Shown: in pieces, positions 5,239 to 6,183 of the stretch | How the letters are laid out: every line of letters starts with the position of its first letter | Position numbering within the stretch: position 1 is the first letter of the stretch | Source: an uncultured Arenimonas sp. | Lineage (GTDB): Bacteria > Pseudomonadota > Gammaproteobacteria > Xanthomonadales > Xanthomonadaceae | Length of the DNA: 6,183 nucleotides | NCBI GenBank assembly: GCA_946885815.1 | Contig: CAMPHE010000116.1 | Span: 1 to 6,183 of the forward strand | Direction of reading: 5' to 3' | Made by a program: the position numbers and the translations under genes | The notes under the pieces: model-generated | The model's database searches: none | Told to the model about the DNA's origin: nothing | Seen by the model: the letters and a program-made list of their open reading frames with translations, nothing else

Positions 5239-6183
5239 TCAGCCGCCCAGCCGCGCCAGCAGCGCGGCCTGCGCCGAGTACGGCATCTCGCCCTCGGCCG
5301 GCAGGATCCGCGCGTAGCTGCCGTCGGGGCGCAGTTCCCATGCGCCCTGGTTGTCGGCGAGGTAGCCCGCCAGCGTCTCGTCGAACACGCGCTCGGCGAG
5401 CCGCGGGTCGACGATCGGAAAGCAGGTCTCGACCCGGCGCAGCAGGTTGCGCTCCATCCAGTCGGCGCTCGAGCAGAAGATCTCCGGCGCGCCGGCGTTG
5501 GCGAACCAGTACACGCGGCTGTGTTCGAGGAAGCGGCCGATCACCGAACGCACGGTGATGTTGTCGGAAAGGCCGGGCACGCCCGGACGCAGGCTGCAGG
5601 CGCCGCGCACGATCAGCCGGATGCGCACGCCGGCGCGCGACGCGTCGTACAGCGCGCGGATCACCACGGGCTCGTTGAGCGCGTTCATCCGGGCGATGAT
5701 CCCGGCCTCGCGACCGTGACGGGCATTCGCCGCCTCGCGGGCGATGCGCTTCAGCAGCCCTTCGTGCAGCGTGAACGGGGACTGCAGCAGCTTGCGCAGC
5801 CGGATCGCCGGCGCGAGGCCCGACAACTGCTGGAACAGATCGTGCACGTCGGCGGTGATGTCCGGGTCGGCCGTCATCAGGCCGATGTCGGTGTACGTAC
5901 GCGCGGTGCCGGAATGGTAGTTGCCCGTGCCCAGGTGCACGTAGCGCTGCAGCTTCTTGCCCTCGCGGCGCACGATCAGCATCATTTTCGCGTGCGTCTT
6001 GTAGCCGACGACGCCGTACATCACCTGCACGCCGGCCTCCTGCAGCCGGTCGGCGAGGCGGATGTTGGCTTCCTCGTCGAAACGCGCGCGCAGCTCGACG
6101 ACCACCGTCACGTCCTTGCCGTTGCGCGCCGCCGCGACGAGGTGGTCGATGATCCCGCTGTCCTTGCCGGTGCGGTACAGCGT
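5239..6183 (-). CDS. ppk1: Polyphosphate kinase 1, C-terminal part
   Basis: PPK1 reversibly transfers the gamma-phosphate of ATP onto growing polyphosphate chains, usually at the inner membrane. The window holds the last 314 codons; roughly 375 N-terminal residues (E. coli enzyme 688 aa) lie beyond the window end. The fragment begins TLYRTGKDSGIIDHL and continues into VVELRARFDEEANI. The first phospholipase-D-like domain shows KTHAK (fragment H64, equivalent to the phosphorylated His435 of E. coli) and YVHLGTGNYH (H83, equivalent to His454). The second shows RFLEHSRVYWF (217-227; H221, equivalent to His592), preceded by NEPVVIRALYDASRAGVRI. The carboxyl end, with GAWELRPDGSYARILP, is typical of lysobacterial PPK1. 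All visible catalytic residues are intact. It is the first visible gene of the ppk1-ppx operon; its promoter is outside the window. Confidence 0.97.
   Translation of the reverse strand, partial: TLYRTGKDSGIIDHLVAAARNGKDVTVVVELRARFDEEANIRLADRLQEAGVQVMYGVVGYKTHAKMMLIVRREGKKLQRYVHLGTGNYHSGTARTYTDIGLMTADPDITADVHDLFQQLSGLAPAIRLRKLLQSPFTLHEGLLKRIAREAANARHGREAGIIARMNALNEPVVIRALYDASRAGVRIRLIVRGACSLRPGVPGLSDNITVRSVIGRFLEHSRVYWFANAGAPEIFCSSADWMERNLLRRVETCFPIVDPRLAERVFDETLAGYLADNQGAWELRPDGSYARILPAEGEMPYSAQAALLARLGG

Noticed and set aside
3623..5317. 564-codon open frame on the plus strand opposite ppx
   Set aside because: It mirrors the well-supported ppx gene; its His/Arg/Ala/Val-rich translation is what GC-rich antisense frames give.

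Overview
This is a gene-dense, high-GC chromosomal window. Coding sequence counted by hand in two stretches is about 73-75% GC. Gene content and protein style point to a gammaproteobacterium of the Lysobacterales (Xanthomonadaceae; Lysobacter/Luteimonas-like). The evidence is the ppk1-ppx pair, an rlmJ, a membrane-anchored DUF885 protein, and an intergenic inverted pair of a REP sequence with core GGAGCGGCTTCAGCCGCGAC, which resembles elements common in that group. The assignment is an inference; no rRNA or other taxonomic marker is present.

Layout from left to right: (1) the 3' end of a MacB/FtsX-type ABC transporter permease on +, cut by the window start. (2) A REP doublet (REPIN-like) between two convergent genes, touching the stop codons of both. 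(3) rlmJ on -, encoding a 23S rRNA adenine-N6 methyltransferase. (4) A divergent gene on + for a DUF885 putative zinc metallopeptidase with an N-terminal membrane segment. (5) A small GxxExxY-family gene on -, enclosed by near-identical 25-nt inverted repeats and lower in GC than its surroundings. (6) ppx on -, exopolyphosphatase. (7) the 3' half of ppk1 on -, polyphosphate kinase, cut by the window end.

Functionally, ppk1 and ppx form a tight operon (stop and start 2 nt apart) that makes and degrades inorganic polyphosphate. The other genes are housekeeping (rlmJ) or cell-envelope functions (ABC permease, DUF885 protein) and show no obvious pathway link to each other. The least ordinary segment is 3186-3650, where the GxxExxY gene with its flanking repeats looks like a compact cassette sitting between the DUF885 gene and ppx. 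I see no tRNA, rRNA, CRISPR array, transposase or integrase. No stretch longer than 300 bases lacks a gene.
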